41,963 nucleotides of DNA from an uncultured Marivita sp. (GTDB lineage: Bacteria > Pseudomonadota > Alphaproteobacteria > Rhodobacterales > Rhodobacteraceae). Both the position numbers and the translations under genes were made by a program. Within the stretch, counting starts at the first letter, position 1, and each line of letters opens with the position of its first letter. The notes beneath the pieces were generated by a model that saw nothing but the letters and a program-made list of their open reading frames with translations, had not been told where the DNA came from and did not search any database. The stretch lies in contig CANNCS010000023.1 in assembly GCA_947503115.1 (NCBI GenBank), positions 1 to 41,963 of the forward strand, in the 5' to 3' direction. Below, piece by piece: positions 23,228 through 31,102 of the stretch.

Positions 23228-26200
23228 GTCAGTTCGAGTTCCTCAAGACCAATTTCTCTCCCGTCTTTGCCCATGCCAGCAAGGCTGAGAAGCTTGCGCT
23301 GTCTGATCCACGCGGAGCCTGCTTCTACGCGAGGTTGGCATTGGAAACGGCCATCAACTGGATGTACGAGGCCGATCCATCGCTTCACAGTCCGTATGAT
23401 AATGCGCTTTCTGCGCTCATTCACGAGCCAAGTTTCAGGCAGCTTGCAGGCAATGCGCTTGTCACGAAAGCCAAGTTGATCAAGGACCTCGGCAACCGCG
23501 CCGTACACGACAGTCATAGGAAGATCAGCGAGCAGTCTTCGATCACAGCGATCCGTGAGCTGTTTCACTTCTCCTATTGGCTGGTACGCACTTACGCGAA
23601 GGGCGCAAAACCTGCTGCCGACATACAGTTCAACCCAAACCTTCTCCAGAAGACGCTGACCATAACGGCTACCACCGTCCAGCAGATCAAGAAGATGCGC
23701 GAGGACTTCGATGCCCGCGAGAAGGCTCTGGAACAAGAACGGGAAGCACGGCTTGCGACCGAAGCGGAGCGCGAGAAGCTGAATGAAGAGATAAAACGTC
23801 TTCAGGCTGAGGTCGCAGCCGCTAAGAAAGCGAACCAAGTTGCGCCTGATACGCACGACTACAATGAAGAGCAAACGCGTGACGCTTTTATCGACTTGCT
23901 CTTGCATGAAGCGGACTGGCCGCTCGATCAGGAACGTGATCGCGAGCTCCCCGTCGTTGGCATGCCGAATGATTCAGGCGAAGGCTTCGTTGACTACGTC
24001 CTGTGGGGGAATGACGGTAGGCCACTTGGGCTTGTTGAAGCCAAGCGGACAAAGAAAGACTCTCGTGTTGGTCAGCAGCAAGCGAAGCTCTATGCAGATT
24101 GTCTTGAAAAACAGTTCGGGCAGCGGCCTGTCATCTACCTGAGCAACGGCTACGAGCATTGGCTGTGGGACGACACCCGCTATCCGCCTCGGCCCGTACA
24201 AGGCTTCTACAAGAAGGCTGAGCTGGAGCTACTGCACCAGCGGCGATCAAGCCGCAAAAAACTTGCCAAGGTTGAAATAGATACGGATATCGTAGGCCGC
24301 TTCTACCAGACGCGTGCCATTAAGCGCGTTGGAGAGGCCCTTGAAAAAGATCACCTTCGTAAAGCCCTTTTGGTGATGGCGACGGGTTCTGGCAAAACCC
24401 GCACCGTAATTGCCCTGACAGATCAGCTCATGCGGGCGAACTGGGTGAAGCGTGTTCTGTTTCTTGCAGACCGGATCGCCCTGGTAAACCAAGCGCATTC
24501 CGCATTCAAAGCACATCTTCCGTCCGCGCCGAGCGCAAACCTTCTTCAAAAGCATGATCCAAAGAAGAATGATCATAATGGCGCTCGGATTTGCCTTGCG
24601 ACCTATCCGACCATGATGGGCCTCATCAACGAAGTTGAAAACGGTGCGCGGCGTTTTGGGCCTGGTCACTTCGACTTGGTCGTCATCGATGAGGCGCACC
24701 GCTCTGTCTACCGCAAGTACCGCGCCATCTTCGAGTATTTTGACAGCTTCTTGGTTGGCCTGACAGCCACGCCGCGAGATGAGATTGACCGCGATACGTA
24801 TTCGCTCTTCGAGCTTGAGAAAGGTGTGCCGACTGACGCCTATGATCTTGATGAGGCTGTTGCTGACGGGTTTCTTGTTCCCCCCCGCGCCGTATCCGTC
24901 CCTTTGAAGTTCCAGAGAGAAGGCATCAACTACGACGATCTTTCCGATGAAGAGAAGGAAGCGTGGGATTCACTTGAATGGACGGATGATGGGGGAGAAC
25001 GACCTGACAGGGTCGAAGCAGCGGAACTGAACAAATGGCTTTTCAACGCCGATACCGTGGACAAGGTGCTAGAGCACTTGATGACCAACGGCTTGAAAGT
25101 TGAAGAAGGGGGCCGTCTTGGAAAGACGATCATCTTTGCTAAAAACAGCAAGCACGCCCACTTTATCGCAGAGCGCTTCGATAAGAACTACCCCCATCTC
25201 AAGGGGCAGTTTGCGCAAGTTATCGACTACAGCGTTGATTATGCGCAGTCTTTGATTGATGACTTCTCTGATCCAAAGAAGTCACCGCATATCGCCATCT
25301 CGGTAGATATGCTCGACACGGGTATCGATGTGCCGGAGGTGGTTAACCTCGTCTTCTTCAAGATCGTGCGCTCGAAGACCAAGTTTTGGCAGATGATCGG
25401 ACGTGGAACCCGCTTGTGCCCTGATCTCTTTGGGCCAGACATGCACAAGGATAACTTCCTAGTCTTCGACTTTTGCCAGAATTTTGAGTTTTTCAATCAA
25501 AACCCGAACATCAGTGATGGTGCTCTTGCGCCTTCAATTGGCGAAAAACTGTTTATTGCCCGTGTTGATCTCATGGATGAGATCGCGAATAGCAAGGAAG
25601 GTCTGGATGACGAGTTAGTCAGCCTCAAGGTCTCGATAGAAAATCGGCTCTACGACGAAGTCGTTGGCATGAATGTCGATAACTTCATCGTAAGGCCAAA
25701 GCGACGCTACGTCGAAAAATTCCAAAACCGCGATGTCTGGAAAGAGCTGAAAATCGAAGATCGGCTTGAACTCACAGAACACATCGCGGGTTTGCCAAGC
25801 ACGCTAAAAGACGATGAACTGGAAGCCAAACAGTTCGACTATTTGGTTCTTCTGGCGCAACTCGCCCTGCTACGTGCTGATGCCACCTTCGCCAAGTACC
25901 AAGAGCGGATCCAAGGGATTGCTTCTTCACTTGAAGAGCTCAGCAATGTGCCAATGGTCACCGCGCAGATGGGTCTCATCTTGGATTTGCAAACAGACGA
26001 GTATTGGCAAAGCATCACCCTGCCCATACTCGAAGACGTTCGTCGTAAGTTGCGTGGCCTTGTGAAACTCATCGAACCTGCATCGCGCAAGATTGTCTAC
26101 ACGGACTTCCAGGATGAGATTGGTGAGGGCAGCGAAGTTGCGTTGCCTGATATTGGCAACGGTACCGACAAAGCCCGCTTCATGATGAAGGTCAGACATT

Positions 26201-26634
26201 TCCTTCAGCAGCATAGTGATCATATCACCTTGCAGAAGCTAAGACGCAACGAACAGCTCACAAAGCAAGACATTGAGGAACTGGAACGGATCTTCCTTGA
26301 AGAAGGCCTAGCTGATGATACTGAACTTCAAGACATCCGTAGTGAAGGTGGCCTTGGTATTTTCATCCGTTCGCTGATTGGTTTGGACCGAGCGGCAGCC
26401 AAGCATGCCCTATCTACGTTTATCGATGGCAAGGCGCTGACATCTAGTCAGATCGAGTTCATCGATCTTGTCATTGACCATTTAACTGAACGGGGTGTGT
26501 TGGACCCTCGTCGTTTATATGAAAGCCCGTTTACCGACATCGATGACCAGGGCGTCAGTGGCATCTTTTCGCTTGGGGATGTCAAAGAGCTTGTCAAAGT
26601 GATCAACGACGTGAAAGCACGTGCTGCAGCATGA
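23224..26634 (+). CDS. hsdR: Type I restriction endonuclease/translocase subunit
   Basis: 1136 residues from a TTG start overlapping the previous stop (TTGA), with GTGAGG upstream. The N-terminal ~120 residues resemble DUF4145 (LALETAINWMYEAD, LGNRAVHDS), followed by a coiled coil (~155-200). The PD-(D/E)XK nuclease has VDYVLWG and LVEAKR near 257-273. The SF2 motor has Walker A ATGSGKTRT near 386, DEAH in LVVIDEAHRS near 489, LTATPRD, and motif VI MIGRGTRL. The C-terminal part matches EcoEI-type HsdR (IFIRSLIGLDR). With HsdM and HsdS it translocates and cuts unmodified DNA. The operon appears intact. Confidence 0.95.
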   Translation: MSQFEFLKTNFSPVFAHASKAEKLALSDPRGACFYARLALETAINWMYEADPSLHSPYDNALSALIHEPSFRQLAGNALVTKAKLIKDLGNRAVHDSHRKISEQSSITAIRELFHFSYWLVRTYAKGAKPAADIQFNPNLLQKTLTITATTVQQIKKMREDFDAREKALEQEREARLATEAEREKLNEEIKRLQAEVAAAKKANQVAPDTHDYNEEQTRDAFIDLLLHEADWPLDQERDRELPVVGMPNDSGEGFVDYVLWGNDGRPLGLVEAKRTKKDSRVGQQQAKLYADCLEKQFGQRPVIYLSNGYEHWLWDDTRYPPRPVQGFYKKAELELLHQRRSSRKKLAKVEIDTDIVGRFYQTRAIKRVGEALEKDHLRKALLVMATGSGKTRTVIALTDQLMRANWVKRVLFLADRIALVNQAHSAFKAHLPSAPSANLLQKHDPKKNDHNGARICLATYPTMMGLINEVENGARRFGPGHFDLVVIDEAHRSVYRKYRAIFEYFDSFLVGLTATPRDEIDRDTYSLFELEKGVPTDAYDLDEAVADGFLVPPRAVSVPLKFQREGINYDDLSDEEKEAWDSLEWTDDGGERPDRVEAAELNKWLFNADTVDKVLEHLMTNGLKVEEGGRLGKTIIFAKNSKHAHFIAERFDKNYPHLKGQFAQVIDYSVDYAQSLIDDFSDPKKSPHIAISVDMLDTGIDVPEVVNLVFFKIVRSKTKFWQMIGRGTRLCPDLFGPDMHKDNFLVFDFCQNFEFFNQNPNISDGALAPSIGEKLFIARVDLMDEIANSKEGLDDELVSLKVSIENRLYDEVVGMNVDNFIVRPKRRYVEKFQNRDVWKELKIEDRLELTEHIAGLPSTLKDDELEAKQFDYLVLLAQLALLRADATFAKYQERIQGIASSLEELSNVPMVTAQMGLILDLQTDEYWQSITLPILEDVRRKLRGLVKLIEPASRKIVYTDFQDEIGEGSEVALPDIGNGTDKARFMMKVRHFLQQHSDHITLQKLRRNEQLTKQDIEELERIFLEEGLADDTELQDIRSEGGLGIFIRSLIGLDRAAAKHALSTFIDGKALTSSQIEFIDLVIDHLTERGVLDPRRLYESPFTDIDDQGVSGIFSLGDVKELVKVINDVKARAAA

Positions 26635-26675
26635 TTTAAGCTATTGTTGACCAATCAGCACTAAAATCGCCGAAA

Positions 26676-26822
26676 TCACCCAGTTCGCCTAGTGTGGAAT
26701 AAATCAAACAGGGCATCAATTCTAAAAAGCCCACTAGCACTCCAAGCGTAGGGGAACTCTTCAGCATCGAACTTCTCTTGCGCGAGTGCAGAAATGGCCT
26801 CTTCGATCTCAACAGCGTTCAT
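26676..26822 (-). pseudogene. Possible N-terminal remnant of a DNA methyltransferase
   Basis: 48 codons, MNAVEIEEAISALAQEKFDA then EEFPYAW. The opening recalls the first ~25 residues of large Eco57I-type class I DNA methyltransferases, where about F-P-Y/F-A-F-L-E-A would follow; here it departs after FPYAW and stops. An AGGGTGG-like ribosome site precedes the ATG. It is either a decayed start of a methyltransferase or a short unrelated gene. It sits directly downstream of, and opposite to, hsdR. Confidence 0.3.
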
Positions 26823-26923
26823 GAGTCCACCCTGCCCTCTTGTTGTTTTTTGGAATGATATCAGCGCCGTTGGAGATCGTCACTCGTTAAAGGCGAGCTA
26901 TCCACACATGGCCTTCCAAAAGC

Positions 26924-26975
26924 AAAGGTCGCTCAGACCATGCTGGCGACCTTTGGGCCAACGGCAAGCCGTTGG
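26924..26975. repeat. Two adjacent hairpins in the hsdR-higA gap
   Basis: Stem 1: AAAGGTCGC (26924-26932) with GCGACCTTT (26946-26954), perfect 9 bp. Stem 2: CCAACGGC (26958-26965) with GCCGTTGG (26968-26975), perfect 8 bp with a 2-base loop. No T-run follows on either strand. They lie between the convergent hsdR and higBA transcripts and could act as a Rho-assisted bidirectional stop or an RNA structure. Apart from the remnant, I see no gene in 26823-27039. Confidence 0.4.
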
Positions 26976-27039
26976 TGGGAATTCTCAATTCTAGACCGAA
27001 CACACAAAACCACATTTGTTGTTTTGCTCATTTGTGGGT

Positions 27040-27333
27040 CTATGTCAGTTCCAGGCGCAGGCCTCGGCCAACGGCCTTGGCAGCGCGTGTCAGCATGGCG
27101 AGTGTCACACCGTCATTCTCAGGATCAAGCAAGCGATCGAGCTGGGAGCGGCTTGTTTCCAGGCGCTCAGCCATCTTCTTCTTGCTGATCCCCTGGCTTT
27201 TCATTTCGGCAGCGAGCTGGAAGGCCAGGACGCGTTTGATCGCTTGATCGGCAGTCGCTTCATAGGTGCCCTGGTCCTTGAGGAAATCCTCAAAGGAGCC
27301 CCCTACCCTGCCCTTTTCCACGTCATCACTCAT
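27040..27333 (-). CDS. higA: HigA-like XRE antitoxin
   Basis: 97 residues. HTH at ~47-85: LAAEMKSQGISKKKMAERLE, then TSRSQLDRLLDPENDGVTLA and MLTRAAKAVGRGLRLEL, typical of HigA-like XRE antitoxins. Its ATG overlaps the toxin stop by 4 bases, in toxin-first order as in higBA loci. It should bind and neutralise the toxin and, with it, repress the promoter at 27683-27698. It stabilises the plasmid after division. Confidence 0.85.
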   Translation of the reverse strand: MSDDVEKGRVGGSFEDFLKDQGTYEATADQAIKRVLAFQLAAEMKSQGISKKKMAERLETSRSQLDRLLDPENDGVTLAMLTRAAKAVGRGLRLELT

Positions 27334-27677
27334 TTCAAACCTCTCATTCTCTTCTTCGCTAGGTCGAGATCGGCCTTTGGCGTCTTTTGCGTCTTCTTGA
27401 TGAACCCATGCAGCAACACCATGTTGCCCTCATGCGCACAAAACAAAACCCGCGCGATCTTCTTGTCCGGCAGGTCCGTTCTCACTTCGAAAAGACCACC
27501 GCCCATGGGTTTGCACAGCGGCATCCCGACCGGCCACCCAAACTCCGCCGTCATGACGTCATTGCCAATCAATCGGCGATCCTCAGCGTCCAAATTAAGA
27601 AGCCACTCACGAACAGGTTCGTTGCCGCTCTCTTGCTGGAAAAACTTCGCAGGTAGTCGTTTCTTATCGCTCACCAT
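27330..27677 (-). CDS. higB: HigB/RelE-superfamily (Gp49-like) toxin
   Basis: 115 residues. Recognisable features are FFQQESGNEPVREWL, FGWPVGMPLCKPMGGGLFEV, RVLFCAHEGNMVLLHGFIKK and TQKTPKADLDLAKKR. The pattern of glycine-rich strand, H-G-F-x-K-K-T-x-K-T-P and terminal helix is that of the Gp49-like/HigB family of ribosome-dependent mRNA interferases. It overlaps higA by 4 bases. A palindrome and a repeat of the partition family lie directly upstream. It looks full length and likely functional. Confidence 0.85.
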   Translation of the reverse strand: MVSDKKRLPAKFFQQESGNEPVREWLLNLDAEDRRLIGNDVMTAEFGWPVGMPLCKPMGGGLFEVRTDLPDKKIARVLFCAHEGNMVLLHGFIKKTQKTPKADLDLAKKRMRGLK

Positions 27678-27682
27678 TTAAT

Positions 27683-27698
27683 GTACCAAAAAAGGTAC
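27683..27698. promoter_or_regulatory. Operator-like inverted repeat upstream of higBA
   Basis: GTACC-AAAAAA-GGTAC, perfect 5-bp arms, lies 6 bases upstream of the higB start. A second inverted repeat, ACACAAATG (27735-27743) with CATTTGTGT (27762-27770), brackets one partition-family repeat between higB and the end of the parB-like gene. Either could be bound by HigA or the RHH partition protein. Confidence 0.5.
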
Positions 27699-27760
27699 GT
27701 TTGCGCAAGCTATTTCTTTGTGATTACCACTTTTACACAAATGCACAAATGTGGGTTTGA

Positions 27761-28057
27761 TCATTTGTGTGAAATTCCTGCTTCATCTTCCAGCTCTCTG
27801 GTGCGCATCTCGATAAAGGCTTGGAGCTCAGCCACCATCTTGCGGTTGGTCGCACTACATGCGGTTTTGAACCGCGTATGCATCGACGCAGGCAGATCGA
27901 GGCTCAAGCGCTTGGTTGGCTCTTCCTGAACCGGCTTTGGGCGCGTTGGAACGGCCTCTTTCGTGTCATGCCCTGTCCCACCCCGCTCGAAAGCCAGAAT
28001 TTGGTCATCCGTGGGCTGCTTCGGCTTCGGTGCCGAGGCGAATGTCTTCTTCGACAT
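27761..28057 (-). CDS. ParB-like ribbon-helix-helix partition protein
   Basis: 98 residues: a disordered, proline- and lysine-rich N-terminus (MSKKTFASAPKPKQPTDDQ) and a C-terminal RHH region, TKRLSLDLPASMHTRFKTAC then NRKMVAELQAFIEMRTRE. Small RHH proteins directly downstream of parA act as centromere-binding proteins in type Ib-like partition. The gene overlaps the end of parA by 53 bases. A flexible N-terminus that stimulates the ParA ATPase is typical of this class. The dispersed 18-bp repeats nearby are its likely targets. Confidence 0.7.
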   Translation of the reverse strand: MSKKTFASAPKPKQPTDDQILAFERGGTGHDTKEAVPTRPKPVQEEPTKRLSLDLPASMHTRFKTACSATNRKMVAELQAFIEMRTRELEDEAGISHK

Positions 28058-28673
28058 GGCGCTCTATCTCTTTCGTTAGGTGTTCAATTTCACGAGCTGC
28101 GGCACTTCTGGGAGCCCATTCGAATATCGTCTGGCCCATTGTCATGCTCTCGGCAAACCCGACCCGCTGTTCAATCTCTGTTGTCAAAACCGGAATGCCA
28201 GCATCCGCAGCCATGTCCCTGATCTCACGACCAATCACGGTTTTCCCGATTTTGCGGGAAACCACAAACCCACATTTGAGGGTTTCTTTAAATTCCTGAG
28301 CTTCTTTCACCTGGCGAACCGTCAAATCGGATGCCCAGGTGGACAGGCCGGACGGCTCGATCGGCAGAGCCACAAAATCTGAGGCGATGATGCAGGAACG
28401 AGCGATCTCTTCCGCATGGGGAGGACCATCAATGACCGTGTGCGTGAAATCTGAGGCCAGCTTCAACGCATCCTTGGCCATGTTGGCCCGTGCCAGGCTC
28501 ACAACCTGGAAGGGCGCATCCTGCCTGAGGGCTGCCCAGGCCGATGCTGATCCCTGCTTATCCGCATCAATCAGCAAGACCTTATCGCCACGCTTCGCAA
28601 GACTTGCCGCGACATTGACGGAGAGGGTGGTTTTACCCACACCGCCTTTTTGATTGAGAAAGGAAATTATCAT
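28005..28673 (-). CDS. parA: ParA-family partition ATPase
   Basis: 222 residues without an N-terminal HTH, the size of type Ib-like ParA. The deviant Walker A is NQKGGVGKTTLSVNVAASLA at residues 7-26; VLLIDADKQGSAS and HTVIDGPPHAEE are the other nucleotide-binding motifs. It forms ATP-dependent dynamic assemblies on the nucleoid to separate plasmid copies. It is followed by the RHH gene and preceded, in the same direction, by repA. One 18-bp repeat lies inside its coding sequence and two upstream of its start. Confidence 0.92.
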   Translation of the reverse strand: MIISFLNQKGGVGKTTLSVNVAASLAKRGDKVLLIDADKQGSASAWAALRQDAPFQVVSLARANMAKDALKLASDFTHTVIDGPPHAEEIARSCIIASDFVALPIEPSGLSTWASDLTVRQVKEAQEFKETLKCGFVVSRKIGKTVIGREIRDMAADAGIPVLTTEIEQRVGFAESMTMGQTIFEWAPRSAAAREIEHLTKEIERHVEEDIRLGTEAEAAHG

Positions 28674-28710
28674 AGCTTGATCCGATCACATTCGTGGGTA
28701 TGTGTAAAGT

Positions 28711-28728
28711 CACAAACCCACATTTGTG
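28711..28728. promoter_or_regulatory. Perfect copy of the centromere-like repeat between repA and parA
   Basis: CACAAA-CCCACA-TTTGTG has perfect 6-bp inverted arms. It lies in the 58-bp gap between the repA stop (28732) and the parA start (28673), with a weaker inverted copy at 28687-28704. This position suits an operator for parAB autoregulation as well as a partition site. Confidence 0.55.
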
Positions 28729-28731
28729 CAG

Positions 28732-29763
28732 TTACCCATTTTTGTATGGCCCACGTTTTTTGCAGAAGGACAGGAAGTGCTTATCCGGGTCTTTGACTGC
28801 GATTGCCTTGTCATGCACCCATGACCGCCACTCATCTTCCAGATTGTAGATGTCCCATCCAGGAGCGAGACGCCGCGCATAATCATGGGTATCAAGTTTG
28901 CGAAGTCGAAGAGCCTGCAAGGGCAGGGCGACAACTGCTTCCTCTGCCTTTGGCCGGAAAATCACATTGTCACCTTCGATCGTCATCCGGTAGTCGGGCA
29001 TGTGATCATGCGCATCATCGTCTTCGATGATCTTGCTCAGCAATCTTCGGAATTCTTTTACCGTCGAGCCTGACCCGCATTTGTCGCGCAACAGCTCCAA
29101 CCCGCACGGCCACCGCTTCTGTGATCCACAATGCTTGCGGGCAAGCTCATAGAGGCGTCGTTCCAAGGGCTTGCGCAGAAAGAAATAATGCTTGTTGAGC
29201 GTCAGAACATGGTTGTTCTCGATGGCATCGAACACCCAATCGGAGAGGGTGATCTCGACATCCATCATCCGGCCTTCACGGGTTTCGCGGACGATCTCAG
29301 CAGATTCAATCAACCCAAAAACCCTATAATATTCCTTCCCACCCTGGCGGATGTTCGTCTCGATCTGTGTCCCCTGAAGCCTGCGCAACGCATCTTTCAA
29401 GAGCTGATAGCCTTGTCCTGATGTCTGGCGGTTGGTTGCGACCAGCAAATCATGCGCCTTAAAGCGCATCGATCGCGTGACCTGCCTGCCTTCATTGAGC
29501 GCCGCCATGCACTGGCTGATGCAGTAGATCAGCACGTCACGGTCGTGGACGGTGGCCAATCCATAGCGTGAAGGAGAGACTTCGATGAAGTTGTCGCCCC
29601 GCTGATAGCGACGTGGCTTCATGTCGGGCTTGGTCGAGAGCGTAAAGACAGGATGCTCCATCGACGCCATATCCCCCTTGGGAACAGCATCAATGATATC
29701 GCAGACGAACAGGTCTTTTTGCGGGTGACGATCCGGCAGAAGGGGCGAGCGCAAATTCGTCAT
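28732..29763 (-). CDS. repA: RepA-type plasmid replication initiator
   Basis: 343 residues from ATG 29763, chosen because AGGAGG lies 8 bases upstream; a GTG three codons earlier is possible. Features include GDNFIEVSPSRYGLATVHDR and DVLIYCISQCMAALNEGRQV near the start, SGQGYQLLKDALRRLQGTQI, and HYFFLRKPLERRLYELARKH, the winged-helix-like pattern of replication initiator protein A (PF10134 type) common on Rhodobacterales plasmids. It should bind the seven iterons directly upstream to open the origin. The first iteron overlaps the start of the gene, so RepA probably represses itself. Confidence 0.9.
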   Translation of the reverse strand: MTNLRSPLLPDRHPQKDLFVCDIIDAVPKGDMASMEHPVFTLSTKPDMKPRRYQRGDNFIEVSPSRYGLATVHDRDVLIYCISQCMAALNEGRQVTRSMRFKAHDLLVATNRQTSGQGYQLLKDALRRLQGTQIETNIRQGGKEYYRVFGLIESAEIVRETREGRMMDVEITLSDWVFDAIENNHVLTLNKHYFFLRKPLERRLYELARKHCGSQKRWPCGLELLRDKCGSGSTVKEFRRLLSKIIEDDDAHDHMPDYRMTIEGDNVIFRPKAEEAVVALPLQALRLRKLDTHDYARRLAPGWDIYNLEDEWRSWVHDKAIAVKDPDKHFLSFCKKRGPYKNG

Positions 29764-29956
29764 TTCACACACCTCCTGAATCGTCCAAAGTTCGTCATAT
29801 CACACACCATGGAGCATTATCGTCATTTCACACACCACCCGTCAAGACTCGTCATTTCACACACCGGCAAGCCTGTGGATACCTTTATCATGCTTTCGTC
29901 ATATCACACACCGGGATTCGTCATATCACACACCAATTTTCGTCATTTCACACACC
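29757..29956. repeat. Seven replication iterons
   Basis: Seven copies of TCGTCATWTCACACACC on the plus strand start at 29757, 29792, 29820, 29849, 29896, 29918 and 29940. All 17 bases agree except the W position: T in copies 1, 3, 4 and 7, A in copies 2, 5 and 6. The last three are spaced at 22 bp, two helical turns; the others at 28-47 bp. Direct repeats immediately upstream of repA are the expected RepA binding array. Confidence 0.92.
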
Positions 29957-29959
29957 GGC

Positions 29960-30045
29960 CGATCTGAGAAATGGTTATAATTCAGACTGTTACGAACTAT
30001 TATCCACAGTGTAACTCTTATATAACTCTATTTTAACTCCCCTAG
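29960..30045. other. Origin core: DnaA box and AT-rich unwinding region
   Basis: TTATCCACA at 30000-30008 is a perfect DnaA box, and TGTGGATAC at 29873-29881 is a one-mismatch reverse copy among the iterons. The stretch after it (AACTCTTATATAACTC and TTTTAACTCCCC, 30012-30045) is AT-rich and suited for duplex opening. Together with the iterons this gives a complete theta-type origin layout. Confidence 0.75.
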
Positions 30046-30265
30046 ACGCATGAAAGACGCCACCACAAACCCACATTCCAACATTTGCACGAGAATAATA
30101 CCGCTTCAGAAACACCAAAGATCAAAGCAGAGACGCTGCCAAAAACATCTGACGACCGTTTCGCTTTGATTGAGTACGTAGAGTGCTTCGAGACCCTCCA
30201 TGCAAGGGGTAGGTGCTCGCCATACTCAACAAGCTTACGCGTGTCTCCGCTCCCGCACGCGCGCC

Positions 30266-30305
30266 CTTGATTCAGAACCATCGAAGCCCTTCGGTCAGAA
30301 TCAAG
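30266..30305. repeat. Nested cruciform
   Basis: CTTGATTC (30266-30273) pairs with GAATCAAG (30298-30305), and inside it CGAAG (30282-30286) pairs with CTTCG (30289-30293), leaving a CC turn. There is no T-run. Its position ~250 bp from the origin core suggests a single-strand origin, a counter-transcript RNA stem or a nick-site hairpin. Confidence 0.45.
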
Positions 30306-30644
30306 CGAAGACGGCTCCGAAGATCAAGGCACTTCTCCAAACGGTTCATGCTGTGAGCTCTTAGCCAACGACAGTGACCGAACGGCAAGAAATGAACCAG
30401 ACCGGGCCTATCGGAGAACATAAAGCTTGGAAGGTAAGTCATGACCAAAGGAAATTTAGGAAAACGTTTTTCAACAGAAGTACGGACGCGGGCGGCGGCT
30501 CCTTGCTCACGAAGGTTTTTGATCTTATTGAGCAATAAGCCAGTCCACCGGTTAAGTGGAAATTTCCTCAACGAGAGAGGCGATTTCGGCCGAATCCACC
30601 CATGAAACTAAAACGACACTGGCATGAAGCGGAGCAAATCTTTT

Positions 30645-30675
30645 TATGTCCGATAATGCAAACTTATTGGACATA
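30645..30675. repeat. Resolvase/Xer-type inverted repeat
   Basis: TATGTCCGATAA and TTATTGGACATA form 12-bp arms with one mismatch and a 7-base spacer. The left half contains TGTCCGATA, an exact match to the Tn3-type resolvase half-site consensus. The inner ATAA/TTAT ends also resemble dif-like sites. No recombinase gene lies in the window, so a host or distant enzyme would be needed. Confidence 0.45.
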
Positions 30676-31102
30676 GTAGCGAAACCAAGGGTGCGGCGGT
30701 TATATAGTAAAAAGATCATTATAAGCGCCGCGACCCTGCCTCTGTGGATAAGCGAGGGGAAAGTGTCGAAAGCCGAAGACGATTGTTGATTACCGCGTGT
30801 CAACGCACATAATGTCATGCAGCGAACGAGGGTCAAAAAGGGCTGAAGCTACACATTCGCTCTATTCCAGCAATCAAAGTCAGCATCTTCAATGATGTCC
30901 AGCTTCAGAATGGTTGCCCCTGCCTCCAGCTGGTTTTCATGGTAAAATAGCTTCACCTGGCCGACTTTTGCGGACAAAGACAGGTTTAGGATTGCACCAC
31001 GATGAGGGTCATAACATCGATAGGGTTATCGCTTCGGAGCACAGCTTACTAAGCGAGTAAACCGCTAGAATAAATGCTTTAAGTCTTACAAATGGCAGGG
31101 TT

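Larger units (their letters stand above)
27003..30081. repeat. Dispersed CACAAACCCACATTTGTG repeats, candidate centromere
   Basis: Seven copies around and inside the par-rep block. On the plus strand: 27003-27020 (2 mismatches), 28263-28280 (1 mismatch, inside parA), 28711-28728 (perfect) and 30064-30081 (first 14 exact). On the minus strand: 27744-27761 (2 mismatches), 28687-28704 (4 mismatches) and a weak one near 27028-27043. The perfect copy has palindromic arms CACAAA/TTTGTG. Their concentration at the ends of parB, parA and repA suggests binding sites for the RHH partition protein (parS/operator) and cross-regulation of higBA and parA. The sites are seen; the role is inferred. Confidence 0.55.
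30046..31102. other. Gene-poor kilobase beside the origin
   Basis: I see no convincing gene here. It contains one centromere-like repeat (30064-30081), a nested cruciform (30266-30305) and a resolvase-like inverted repeat (30645-30675). A DnaA-like CTGTGGATAA lies near 30741. The region might hold incompatibility or dimer-resolution functions, or a transfer origin, but none is demonstrated. Confidence 0.4.

Noticed and set aside
29757-29956. Regular repeats could suggest a CRISPR array
   Set aside because: The repeats are 17 bp with 5-30 bp irregular gaps, lie directly before repA and have a DnaA box beside them; they are replication iterons.
30552-30836. Open minus-strand frame of 94 codons near the origin
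   Set aside because: Composition is cysteine/leucine-random, it has no ribosome site, and it spans the resolvase-like inverted repeat.
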